This document shows positions 23,832-35,440 of a stretch of 64,000 nt of DNA, one piece after another. Positions within the stretch are counted from its first letter, which is position 1; the number at the start of each line of letters is the position of its first letter. A program made the translations under genes and the position numbers. The notes beneath the pieces are model-generated. The model had not been told where the DNA came from. It ran no database searches and saw only the letters and a program-made list of their open reading frames with translations. This DNA comes from Litsea cubeba (Eukaryota > Streptophyta > Magnoliopsida > Laurales > Lauraceae). The DNA lies in the NCBI GenBank assembly GCA_012931725.1, contig CM022946.1, forward strand, positions 50,938,626-51,002,625. Reading direction: 5' to 3'.

Positions 23832-26800
23832 CTACGGTTTAGGAGAGTGAGTAACTCCTAACTTTTTCCGGAGATACTCGAAGACTTCCTTTGGCAGAGG
23901 TTTCGTGAAAATCATCTCAAATTCTTTCTTCATCACTTCAGCAAAATTCCTGCACATTTCCTCATGCATAGCTTTCAACCAACTTTCATCGAGACTGGCT
24001 TCAGCCACAGTCTTGGGTTCAATGGTGGACACAAGTGAGTAATTGCTAACTACACTTTGTCTAGTTTGAACGCCTGCCTTAGGATCTCCAATAATTTGAT
24101 CCTTAGGGTGTTGCTCTACCCAAGTGCTGTGCTTCTTAGGTGTAGTATCTTCTGAGTCATCCTTTGATTTCTCAGAATCATTAGATTCAGCCATCTCATC
24201 ATCAATCTCACTTGAGTCCTCATAAACTGGACTGTCATAATGAGTTCCATTCTTTGGTTCAACATTCTCATCTATTCTCACATCAGCACTTTCTATGATT
24301 TTTCTGGTTCTTTTGTTAAGACACCTATATGCCTTGCTAGTAGAGGAGTAACCCAGAAATATACCTTCGTCAGCTCTTTCTTCAAATTTGCCCGGATTTT
24401 GTTCGAGCCGCTTGATGTAACACTTGCTGCCGAAGACTTTGAAGTGCTTGACTGTTGCTTTTCTTCCAAACCATAGCTCATAGGGAGTTTTGACTTCATG
24501 TGGCCTGATCAAGCATCGATTTTGTATGTATACAGCCGTATGAATTGCCTCTTTCCAATACTTGTCAGCCATCTTGCTTTCACTTAGCATCGTACGAGCC
24601 ATCTCTTGTACGGTGCGATTCTTCCGTTCCACAACTCCATTTTGCTGTGGAGTTCTAGGGGCTGAGTACTGTCTTTGAATGCCATGATGTTCACAATATT
24701 TAGTGAACTCTTCAGATGTGAACTCGCCTCCACGATCAGACCTTAAATCTTGATACGTTTTTCCAATTGATTTTCAACCTGTGCTTTAAACACTTTAAAA
24801 CGATCAAGTGCTTGATGCTTATGCTTGAGAAACAATACCCATGTCATACGAGTATAATCATCAATGCATAACATGAAATACTTATCTCCATTGGTGATTT
24901 GAGTTCGCATCGGTCCACAGAGATCAGTGTGCACTAGTTCAAGAGGTTTCTTGGAGTGATGCTCCTTTGACTTGAACATAACCCTCGTTTGCTTTCCCTT
25001 TTGGCAAGAGTCGCAAATGGGATTGGAAGGCTTTTCAACTTTAGACATGCCTCTTACAGCCTTTGAATTGCAAATCTTTGACATGTTGTCAAAGCTTAGA
25101 TGCCCAAGGCGTTTGTGCCACAACCAACTTTCCTCTGTCCGACTCATCAAGCAGGTCTTTTCAGCTCCATCTGACAATGTATAGAGATTTCCAGCAGTTC
25201 TTGATCCAGTTGCCACTGTTTTGCCGTTGCTACTCTTCTTGATGGCAAACCCATTCTTTGTGAAGATAACTTCGTGACCTTTGTCACAGATCTGGCTCAC
25301 ACTAAGCAGGTTGTGTCTCAATCCAGACACATATAAGTCTTCTTCCGATCTGATCTTGTTTGCCATAAGCTGAATAACACCTTTTCCGCAGATTTTGGCA
25401 CCATCATTGTTGCCAAACTTCACTGAACCGCCTTCATAGTGCTGTAATTTGATGAATTTCTCTTTATCACCAGTCATATGGCTTGAACAACCACTATCAA
25501 GGACCCATGGTGCTGTCTTCTTTTGTGCATTGAATGCCGTTTGCACAATGAGAGATTCTTTGGGACTTTCTGCACTTTTCTTTGCCCTCCATGCCTTAAC
25601 TAACTTGGGTTTCTTTTCAACCTGAAATTGGTTAGCTATAGGCAACCTACAATCCCTAGCCAAGTGTCCATAATTATGACATATATAGCACTCAATTTTG
25701 TGGCTGTTTAGGATTGAAAAAGGATTCCTAGTCACAAATGGGCTGTTTCTTACATAGAATTTGCAATCAGCTCTTTTATGTCCAAACATATTACAATGAA
25801 AGCAATAACCATAGAATCTGAACATTCTTCCTTTCTTAGGTGGCTGGTTAAACTTCATTACCTTTCTAATAGGAATGGACTCCTTTCTAGGTTGAGTGGG
25901 CTTCATAGAGTTAGAAGGTGCAGTGACTTGCTTCACAAACTCTTTCTTTTCAGGAGGTGCAATCTTAGAGGATTCACCTTTCTCAAATCCTAGACCAAAT
26001 CTGAAGTGGGCTGGTCTTTGAACTTTCAGTAGTTCATCGAGTTTCATAGTCCCTTCAATCGCTTGGAGCGCTTTGAGTTTTTTGCTATTTTCCAAATTTT
26101 CAGCCTTTGCTCTAGCGATCTCAGTTTCAAGTTTCATAGCCTCTTCCTTTTTGATACTTATTTGGTTTTCAAGGACTTCTACCATTCTTTTATATTCCTC
26201 TACTTGAGTTTTCAAAGCAATAATGGAACTTTCAGATTCATGGAGAAGTTTCAGATTTTTCTTACTTGATTTGCGTTCCATGCTAAGCTCCTCAAGTGCA
26301 GCTATGAGTTCCTCTTCAAGATTGACTTCAGCCTCCTCATCCTCTTCCGGATCTAGCTCTTCTTCTTCTTCAACAGTGACCATGAAGAGAGCTTCGGTTG
26401 ATTCATCATCGTCTGAAGTTTCAGACGTGCTGTCATCTTGTTGACATAGAAAGTTTTTAGCTTTGCCCCTTTTTCTGAAATTTCTCTTTCCTTTACTCTT
26501 TTCAGCATAAGAGTCATTATCATTGTCTTCTTTTAGCGGACACTTCGCAGCAAAGTGACCAACACCTCCACAATTGAAGCATTTAAAGGGTAGCTTCCCT
26601 TTGTACTTGCCAATGCTTCCTTTCTTCAACTTTCTAACAAATTGAGCCTCAAGCTCATCATCATCAGAATCAACATCATGACCAGCAGTCTCTTTTGCCT
26701 TTTTCTGAACTTTGAAGGCGGCTTCTTTATCAGATGAAGACGTCTTTCCTATGCGCATCTCATAGGCAGTTAGAGAACCATGTAATTCATCCATGGAAAA

Positions 26801-27352
26801 TGCGTTCAGATCTTTGGCTTCTTCGATGGCTGAGACTTTTGAATCAAACCGGGGAAGAAGAGATCTTAGAACCTTTTTGACGATGACCGGCTCTTTAATC
26901 TCCTCCCCTAGTCCACGAATGTCATTCGTGACTTCATTCACTCGTTGCATATACGAGTCAACATTCTCGCTTTCCTCCATGCGAAGAGATTCAAATTGAG
27001 AGCGATGAGTTTGTTATTTGGCCTCTTTAATCTTCTCATCACCTTCATGTATGCTTTGCAACTTGTCCCAAATTTCCTTGGCTGTTTTGCATGCAATTAC
27101 TTTGACAAGCTCGCTGTCCACAAGGCCACTAAAGAGTGCATTCTGCGCCTTGGAGTCGTTGTCTGCCAACTTCTTCGATGCAGTATCATTGGGTACGGTG
27201 GCAGCATTGTAACCGACTCTGACAGCCTCCCAAACATCATAGCCAAGAGATTTGATGAAGGCTTGCATTCTAATCTTCCAAAAGGAGTAATTAGAACCAT
27301 CAAACAGAGGTGCTTTCATATTCCCTGTATTGACTGCCATGTGATTTGACAA
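23832..27352 (-). pseudogene. gag-protease-integrase of copia F, lacking RT and RNase H
   Basis: Gag starts at 27,352 (UBN2-type, LFDGSNYSFWKIRMQAF). A stop at 27,014-27,016 interrupts it, and the frame reopens as 26,980-24,743. That frame has a CFNCGGVGHFAAKC knuckle, a coiled coil, two more CCHC boxes (CFHCNMFGHKRADC, CYICHNYGHLARDC), protease WVLDSGCSSHMTG, the pre-integrase WHKRLGH and integrase HTDLCGPM. A one-base loss near 24,745 shifts frame just before DRGGEF. The next block, 24,632-23,832, has the integrase end and C-terminus. It then jumps at about 23,953 from the N-terminal RT phrase LDESWLKAMHEEM to FAEVMKKEFEM, and at about 23,911 to IFTKPLPKEVFEYL, the usual polyprotein tail. 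Everything between those points in a normal pol is absent. Confidence 0.93.
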
Positions 27353-27388
27353 GAGATCACCCTTAGCGTATTAAACTGATCAAGGGAG

Positions 27389-27404
27389 CCTTGCTCTGAT
27401 ACCA
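27389..27404 (-). other. Primer binding site of copia F
   Basis: On the minus strand TGGTATCAGAGCAAGG begins two bases after the 5' LTR end. It is the tRNA-iMet type, as in copia A. Confidence 0.92.
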
Positions 27405-27406
27405 AT

Positions 27407-28577
27407 TGTTGGATACCGCGATCACTGAGAGGGGGGGGTGAATCAGTGATTTCTAAAAACAGGTCCAATTCAACAACAAAACAAGTCAAATCACACAATG
27501 ACACCAGATTTAACGTGGTTCACCGAAAGGCTACGTCCACGGTTCAAAGACTGTCCGAACACCAATCCGGGACAGATCTGAATCTTATTTAGTCGCACCA
27601 ACGACAAAGAGCACCAACCCTTAGTTTCAGATAGCACCAACTATCTAGGAAGCACCTACTCCCTTTAGTTTCAGATAGCACCAACTATCTAGGAAGCACC
27701 GACTCCCTTTACAATTTATCTGCACCAACAGATAGGATCACCAAACCCCTAAACACCAAGCACCAACTTGATGTAAAAACAGAATATAAGATCAACTCTG
27801 TCTACAGCCCTTCCCCTCTACAATTCTCTCTCTCTCAATCCCTTACAAATTGAAATTAAAGCATAAACAGAGAGACACTTAACTCATGGACGAATCACCA
27901 TCTTCTAGAGCATAATCCCGTCCATAATTGCTGTAGAAAACGTCACCACATCAGCACACAGCAACAGCACCAGCACACAGCACACTCTTCTCTCTTCTCT
28001 TCTCTCTTTTCTCTTCTCTTCTGGTGTCTACTTAGAACGACCCATACATGCCTTTATATAGGTTATAGTAACCCTTAATTGTGTTCAAGACGGGCTACAA
28101 TTCGTTTAGAAAGATTCCCAAACGAAATAGATAACTGTGCTGAATTTTCGTGCAAAACTTCTAATTCTGCGCAACTCTGGTTCCCGTGCTCGGTCGACAT
28201 CCTGGCTTGCTCGGTCGACCGAAGACACTGACTGGAAACAGACAACTTTCGAGCTCGGTCGACATCCTGGGGTCTCGGTCGACCGAAGACACACTGTGTC
28301 ACGAAAATAACTGGGAGCTACCTGAATCTGTTTTCTGCAGGTTTCTTCTTTTTCGGTCGACCGCATGAATAGCCCGGTCGACCGCGTGCTCTGCTTCAGG
28401 AATTCTGAATTCCTGACTATTTCACTTCTGTTTCTTCTTTTCAGCTCTATCAACACTAGCCTATTAACATCATGTTTGTGACAATGTGTTGACAAGAATT
28501 CCAACTCAAAACAATACTTGAGATGCTAACTTCTTCAATTCATCAAAAGACTTCTCAAGTCATCTCAAATTCCAACA
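27407..28577 (-). repeat. 5' LTR of copia F
   Basis: It is 1,171 bp, nearly identical to 22,377-23,546. It adjoins the primer site on its left, so it is the transcribing LTR of this minus-strand element. Confidence 0.95.
28051..28060 (-). promoter_or_regulatory. TATA box in the 5' LTR of copia F
   Basis: On the minus strand TATATAAAGG follows AACC, about 640 bp upstream of the LTR end. A CT-rich (AG-rich on the transcribed strand) block lies just downstream at 27,985-28,020. Confidence 0.5.
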
Positions 28578-28582
28578 CATCT

Positions 28583-31500
28583 GCACGTATGTTTTCACCT
28601 CTACGAATGTAGGTAATGTGACAGATGTCAAACTTTTACATAAGCAATTGTGCCTTGTTGTAGTAAAGCAGCAGATCAGGCTTTCTGACTTCAAATTTCT
28701 GATTCATCTAGTTGACGATCAGTTAAGAGTCTCCAAAGACTTCCTACATGGTGATACCAGATTCGATGGCGAGTTCCAATCCTAGGATCAGAGATTGATA
28801 TTCAGCTGTATTGTTTGTGCATGGTTCCAGTAGCGAGAAAGCATGTGGAATCATGTATTTATCGGGGCTAACAAAGAGGATGCCAACTCCTGAGATCAGC
28901 TGTCTTTTTTCATTTGTCCTCGTTGCACCGTCAAATTACATGTCCCAGGAAGCATTTTATGAGAAAGTCTCCACATTGTAGACTGGTTCGTCTAGGAGAT
29001 CATCTCTGAGTGGAGAATCTTTAGGCAATTGATGCTCTGCGAGAAAGTCCGCTAGAGCTTTCCCTATGATCGCCTTTTGTGGTACATACCTGATATCAAA
29101 TTGTGACAAAAGGATGGACCATTTTGCCAGTCAGGCATTGAGAGAACCTGCTTTTGTGACAAGGACCTTCAAGAGGTTAATCCTCGAGACCAGGTAGACT
29201 GTGTTGGAAAGCAAGTAGTGACACCGCTTTTGTATGGCGAACATCAATGGAAGACATTCTTTTTCGACTGGAGAGTAGTGATGCTCTTCACCTACTAGCA
29301 TGCGGCTGAGGTAGTATAGAGCAGCTTCTTTTCTTTCATCATTTTCTTATGCAAGCAGAGCACCCAGAGAGTGATCAAGGTCTCTTGTGTACAAGATAAA
29401 TGGTTTTCTAGTAGTAGGAGCAGCTAACACTGGAGGTTTGGTCAGGTATGACTTGATATCTTGGAATGCAGCTTCACAGTCAGCATCCCAGACAAAGTTT
29501 ACACCTTTTTTCATCAACCGGGAGAATGGACGGTATTTCCCCAAAAGATTGGAGATGAACCGTCTGATGTAGGCAAATCTCCCTTGAAGCCCTTTGAGTT
29601 CTCTCAAGGTTCTTGGAGAGGGCATTTCTAGAATGACTTTGACTTTTATGGGGTTAAGCTCTATTCCAGCTTTCCGAACTAAGAATCCGAGGAACTTACC
29701 CAACGAGATGCCGAAGAAGCATTTCAAAGGATTCATTCGCAGTTTGTGTTTGCGAAGTCAGAGGAAGACTTCTCGAAGGTTTTGAGATGATCTTCTTTTC
29801 TTTTGCTTTTAACGACGAGGTCATCAACATAACATTCAAACGTCTTGTGCTGCATATCTTGGAATATTTTCATCATAGCCCTCTGATATGTGGCACCAGC
29901 ATTTTTCAGACCAAATGGCATGATAGTGTAGCAATCCACGCCAAATGGGGTCCGAAAGGATGTATGTTTTTCATCTTTAGGATGCATCTTTATCTGATTG
30001 TAGCCAGAGAAACCATCCATGAATGTCATTCGCTCGAATCCACAGGTATTATCAATCATTACCTCTGGTATGGGGAGCGGAAATTCATCTTTAGGGCATA
30101 CGCCATTCAGGTCCCTATAGTCAATGCAGACCCTGATCTCCCCGTTTTTCTTTGTCACAAGGACAATGTTGGCCAACCATTCAGGATGTTGTTCCTCACG
30201 GATGAAGCCGACGCTTTTGAGTTTTTGAACTTCTTGTTCAATTTTATCCATCACATCTGGACGGAATCTTCTTTGGCCCTGTTTGATAGGCTTAATGTCT
30301 TCTTGAAGATTGAGTTTGTGGACTGCTATTTTGGGGTCTAAGCCAAGCATTTCAGTATAAGACCATGCAAAACAATCAACGAACTCACGAAGAAAGGCGA
30401 TATACTCGGGTAACTCATCATCCTTTATATTCTTGCTTATGAATACAGGACGTGGATTATCAGGTGTTCTCAAGTCTATCTTTTGAACATGATCTTCTGT
30501 TGGAAGGTTCGAAGGTGGTTCCTCCACAATATTTTCGGAGGCTTCCAGCTCAACGAAACCTTCTAGGGTTTCAAGGGCATTTCCTGACCAAGGTTTTGTT
30601 CCTTTCCACGGGTCTTCTTGATCGGCAATTTTCTCAAGGTTTGCTATGAGATGATCCCAATTGCCTGTTGAAACCAAGTCGAAGTAGGGTACTTCTTTTG
30701 GAGACGAGGATTCTTCTGGGTCAGAAGACCACACGTCTGTGCCATTGGACAATTCCTCTTCATTGTCAGAGAAATCGTACCAATTGGATGAGCTTCCTAG
30801 ATCTTTGTCAGGTGACTCATCGAAGAGATATCCAGGGAGATCGATGTCTTCATGGATACGAGATGTTGAGGCTTGGTCAGTAAATTGACTTTTAATCCTT
30901 TGTGTCAACTGTCTCAGGGGAGTGTCGGGATCATACCCTAACCCGTGTGAAGACTTTTCTACATAGACGTAGAGTCTCCAATCTTTCAGTTGGCTTTTGG
31001 TCAAGACGGGCCCCAATGGCATGAGAATACCGCAACCTTCTCCCAAACCGACTGGGTTTTGAGCATCATAGCCCATTCTCTTCATAATAGCTTGTGCCAT
31101 AGAACTATATAAGGATAGTTGAGGCATACCTTCATTTTGGAAAGGTTCAAGCATGGAGTTTGATGAAGAAGCATCCGATCTATGGAAGAAGATCGGCTTT
31201 CCCTTTGCTGAAGTTGCTGGAACAACAAAGGAAGCTGATGTAGGATCTTTTATGTCAGAAGTTGTCTCCATTGGAGTAAGAGCATGCTGAACTTGGTGAG
31301 TGTCAGCTTGGCTTGACGATGTGTCATCTTCTGGCTTTGAATCCGAATCCGTGTCTTGCATGATAGACACGAAAAAGACAACAAATTTGCCCCCAGACTT
31401 TTGCTTTGCCTTCTTCACTTTAGTTGTGATGGCCAAAGGCTTTGAAGGTTTGAGGTAGATGATGAAGGGAGTTTGAATGCTCTCTTCGGATTTACCGGAT

Positions 31501-32282
31501 GGTTTGTTTTCTTCCGGTGATTGTTGAGGAGCCTTGCCTTTATCTTTCTGGTGATTTTCAGCAAAGGGTGCTGTTTGCTTCTCCTCTTTTTCTTTCTCAC
31601 CTTCTTACATCTGTGAGTCTGCGAAGTGGACATCTTTACCTTTGAAGGGTTTTCTGTCCGCAAAGACTCGATGTATCATGCCGTCGTTGCCAACAAACTT
31701 GATGCATTGATGTAAAGTTGAAGGGACAACACCATTCTCGTGGATCCAGAGGCGTCCGAGAAGGATGTTGTAGCATGAAGGGGTTTTTATTGCGTACACA
31801 GTGACCTAAGAGATAAGATCACCGATCTGCAACTTGAACCTGATTTTGCCGATAGGCCTTTGAGTACTTCCATCGTATCCAAAGATTGATACAGATGTGT
31901 GGCTCAGCTTGCTGGGTGGGATGCCCAACTCTTCGAGAGCCGAAGTGGAGATAAGGTTGAGTGCAGAACCTGGGTCGATCTGAATTCTGTGTATAGGCAT
32001 TTCCTTGATGTACCCTGTGAAGTACAGGGGTCGGTTGTGCCTTGTTTCACCAAGTAGGAGGACATCCTTAGTGAAGGCGATGGTTACACTGGCTGCCTTT
32101 TGAACTGAGAGGCATTCAATGCATGATCCCTCAGTTTTCTTCTTTTCTCCCTTTGAGGAAGCTTCTGAGTTTTTGACCCGGTAGTCCATTTTAATTTGGA
32201 GGACTTGCGGGGCACGTTTGTCGACATCCTTATTCAGCTTTTGTAATTCTGAAATGATATTATCACGAGTGTGAGGAGACAT
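28583..32282 (-). pseudogene. Gypsy D: protease, G-patch, reverse transcriptase, RNase H (5' part)
   Basis: The 32,282-31,806 frame holds the aspartic protease. Its active site reads IDPGSALN, with proline where DSG or DTG is usual, and it has a flap-like FGYDGSTQRPIG. After a stop at 31,806 and a shift near 31,440, the frame 31,436-29,733 has a G-patch motif (MAQAIMKRMGY ... GLGEGCG, residues about 112-140). RT motifs follow: VGFIREEQHPEWLANIV, IRVCIDYRDLNGVCPKD, FMDGFSGYNQI, MPFGLKNAGATYQRAM and YVDDLVVKS. A frameshift near 29,790 leads to the RT connection and RNase H (29,736-28,583), which has several stops and is cut at IRRGENIRAD by copia F. A G-patch between protease and RT occurs in some plant gypsy elements. 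Confidence 0.88.
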
Positions 32283-33691
32283 TCACAATAAATCTAGGAT
32301 GTGCAGACGTGCAGGTATGTGCTTGAAGTGTTCAATCAAGTCATACTTGAAAGCCTCCTTAGGGCCTGCATGTTCATCATTGTTGCCACTAGGAGCGCTT
32401 ACAACATCTTTTCCCAAAGGATTTACATATGTAAAGGAAGATTGGTTGTAATTTTTGTGGTAGTCCCGGCCAGAGCGAGTGCCTCTACCAACTTCGAGAG
32501 CTTCTTGAGAAGGATCTTCATTTGGAAGATTGTCTTCAGGATCAAGAGGCTGTCGTTTTTCATTTGCTGAGGATGTATCTGCAGCAGAGTTGCCATCCTC
32601 AGTGATTGTGTTGCACGGAGCATTTTCTGGGAACAAGTCCTGAACAGCATCCAGCAACCTTTCTTCTTCGTTGACCCATTCATCGTCCCAAGCATCAATA
32701 GCTGGGAATTCTTCAGTCAGGAAGGGTGTGAACTTTGAAGTCACAGTCCCAGGAGAAGAAACCTGAGAGGGTGTCATCTCAGTGAAAGTCACATGAGATG
32801 AGGTGGCTCCAGAAGATACATTGCTAGGAGTCGTCGGAGTGTAAGTGATCTCATCAGACGATGCTTCGGAAGAGTTATAAAACCGAATTATCACATTACA
32901 GGAAACTCTGACAGGAGACGTTGTCTGATCGGAGTCAGACTCATCCTCGGATGTAAGAGGATCATCTATCCAGCAATTTTCTCTATTTTCAGGAGTTAAG
33001 GGAGGATGTATCTGATGGTCTTCAGGGACTTCAGGCTCTGGATTGCGAGGAAGCTCGTTGACGCGGTCTTGCTCTTGTTCTAGAGCGAGATGCTGCAAGA
33101 TCCTTGCATATTCTTTAAGATCAGGCATGGGAGCCAGATCTTCTTCTTCATTAACTCTTTGTGGCTCAACATAGTTGATTTCCACTGGAGTAATGATGGG
33201 TGCTGGGTCAGCAGCATTTTCTTGTACAGCATCTTGGTCTTCTTCATCATCAGACCAGGATCCTTTCGGCTGTAGGGGTTATACCAGATTACTGGCATAA
33301 GATGAGTCGCAGGAACCCATTCTTCATCGGAGAGATATTCTACTATTTCAAGGGACTCCTCCCACTCGTCGGTGTAGTTGGATTCGAATCCATCATCGGT
33401 GTCGCTGGACTCGTATCCATCAATGGAGAATCCAACTACCGAATTGCAAGAGTATGATGCCCCCTGCGTGGCTTCTTTGAATTGAGGTGGCATGAAATCA
33501 CTGAGAGTGAATTTTCTTACCCCTTTTGAAGTCTCTAGAAGGGACATTTTTGTTACCTCCAGTGAAGCGGTAGAGGAGGACTCTGCCTTTTCTTAGACTT
33601 CTTGTTTTGGCCGGGTCTTCTCTTGCCGTTTGAGCTTAAGGAGATGTTTCCTGGCCTGCCTTCGCTGTTGAGCTGTAGGCTTTGTTTTCAT
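32283..33691 (-). pseudogene. Gypsy D: truncated gag-like ORF upstream of protease
   Basis: A frame starts at ATG 33,691 (MKTKPTAQQRRQARKHLLKL), has a stop at 33,593-33,595, continues through MSLLETSKGVRKFTLSDF, and shifts frame near 33,250 into 33,185-32,283. The sequence is acidic and rich in Ser, Asp and Glu. It ends FKYDLIEHFKHIPARLHILDLL, the kind of phrase that links gag to protease in Tat elements. I see no capsid core or zinc knuckle, so the gag core was probably lost with the 5' LTR end. The ATG is only about 10 bp from the LTR TATA box, which cannot be the original arrangement. Confidence 0.65.
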
Positions 33692-33698
33692 GACCTCC

Positions 33699-35440
33699 CA
33701 ATTTATAGGCTTTTTGGTATCCATTTAGGAGGGTTTATGGGCCTTTATTATCATTAAGCCGCATAATGGGAGGAGTTACAGGATTGAATTCCTTTATTTT
33801 GTAACTCCTTTTTCTTGGCTTCTGATTGGCCGGAGGAGATTGAAGGCATTTAATCGCCTTTAATCGCCATGATGGGAGGAGTTTCATGGGTTAAATGCCA
33901 TGAATCAATTGACTTGTAACTCCCGGATGCTTGCTTCTGATTGGGCCGTCCAGAGAAATCGATTAATGACTGTAATAAAGCTAGTCAATTAATCGCATTA
34001 AGTGGTCGCCGAGCAGTTGAAGAGTCGCGGGCCGTGCCGCGTCTTTTGGGATTCTTCTCGTGATGATCATCGATGGATCTTCATGTAGATCGACATCGGA
34101 TGACCATATAACTTCAGGTATTGGTAGCCAATAGCGGGTCGGTGCCATCTGTCCTGTCGATTTCTCGATCGGTGGGGTAGAAAGCACACTTTTCTGGTTG
34201 ACCGGTTGGCGATCAATGTTGATTTTGATACTCTTGATGATTGACCCGTGATTTTGACGGATGTCAAAGGATTTGGTATCTTAAAAGTATGAATTTTGGA
34301 AAATCCCAGGGGTCGGACGCTTCTAATCGCAAAAAACGATGAAAAACGGGGCTTACGAGGCCCTCCCGACGATCCGGGCTCCATGGTCGCCGGCGACCAT
34401 GGTCCAGGGTCGCAGGGGGGGTTTTCCCCCTGTTTGTCCCGTTTTGTGTCCGTTTTTTATTTTTTTTATTGTTTTTTCTTCTGTATTTTTTTCTTGACAT
34501 TTTTTATCATTTATTGGCATGATTTTCTTGTAAAAAACCTGATGAGAATCCTTGCATTTTGGTTTGCAAAGTTTCTAATTTTCCGAGAAAGCCGAAGACT
34601 TTGTCGCGCAGAGCTGCCGATTTTCCGTCAGAAGCTGAAACAGGGCCAATCGATGTCGAAATGACCTGAAATTTGGGGTGAAGCCTCATGAGCAACAAAT
34701 AAGACCAACCATAGGCTTTTATTTGAGTTTTGAAGCTGTTTGGGTTCCTATCACCAGTAGACTTATTTTTATCGCGATGAAGATGTCGCGGCTTGATGTG
34801 CGGTCAACCGATGTCCGATTGACTTGAAATTTGATAGGGAACCTATTAGTCATTTTAAGATGATCCATAGGCTCTGTCTTGGAAACCATGGTCCTGGGGA
34901 GCTTCGTCGCCGAGAGGCCTGATCTGGCTTCCGAGCGTCAAAGTCAGGTCCAATGTTGTTGAAATGACCTGAAACTTGACGTGTAGCCCTTTGTAAGCAT
35001 TTTGAAGCCGTCCATGTGCTCTATCTGATGAGTGATGGACTTGGTGGTTCTCGCCGCCGAGAGGCTTGATTTAGTTGTTCGAGGGTTGATGTAGGGTCAA
35101 ACGTTGTCGGTTTGACTCGGAACTTGACCTGGAGCCTTTTGGGTGTATATTGAGACCATCCATCGGCTCTGATGGAAGATTTGGTGTCTCCGATGCTTTC
35201 GCCGCCGAGAGCCCTTTTTCAGCTGCCGGAGAAGCGAAGTTAGGCCAAATGATTTTGAAATGGCCTGAAACTTCTTGTGTGCTCCTCTTTTGGCTGTCTT
35301 GAAGGATCTTGCAGTTTTTGTTTGATTCTGACAAGATTTGATGTTTGGAAGTAGCATTGCCTATTTATGGTAGGCTGCGACTTCATGCAGCTTTCTGGAT
35401 TTTGAAGAAGCAAAGTGACACATTTTTTTTGGTGTCAACA
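33699..35440 (-). repeat. 5' LTR of gypsy D, 3' third deleted
   Basis: It matches 11,896-13,645 and ends GGTGTCAACA at 35,440, next to the duplication AAGGG. On its inner side homology stops at the TATA box (about 33,700). The R/U5 part, the primer site and the gag start are missing, so the element could no longer be reverse transcribed normally. Confidence 0.88.

Larger units (their letters stand above)
22377..28577 (-). mobile_element. Ty1/copia retrotransposon 'F' (minus strand), internally deleted
   Basis: F is a complete insertion with LTRs of 1,170 and 1,171 bp, ends TGTTGG...CCAACA, and a perfect duplication CATCT (22,372-22,376 and 28,578-28,582). The LTRs differ at six bases and one G-run length by my reading (about 0.5%), so this is the youngest dated insertion here. 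It has a primer site and purine tract, gag, protease and integrase, but no RT and no RNase H. At 6.2 kb it probably moved using enzymes of a complete relative. Its UBN2-type gag resembles SIRE-like relatives; the clade is uncertain. Confidence 0.95.
11070..35440 (-). mobile_element. Large Tat-like Ty3/gypsy retrotransposon 'D' (minus strand)
   Basis: D spans 24.4 kb, or about 18.2 kb without the copia F insertion. It is flanked by AAGGG at 11,065-11,069 and 35,441-35,445. Its LTR ends are TGATGG...GTGTCAACA. Right to left it has a truncated 5' LTR, a truncated gag-like ORF, protease, G-patch segment, RT, RNase H, integrase, a long spacer, an opposite-strand spliced gene, a purine tract and the full 3' LTR. 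The great size and the extra antisense ORF after pol are known hallmarks of the plant Tat lineage (Ogre, Retand, Grande). The assignment is by motif and layout. Confidence 0.92.
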
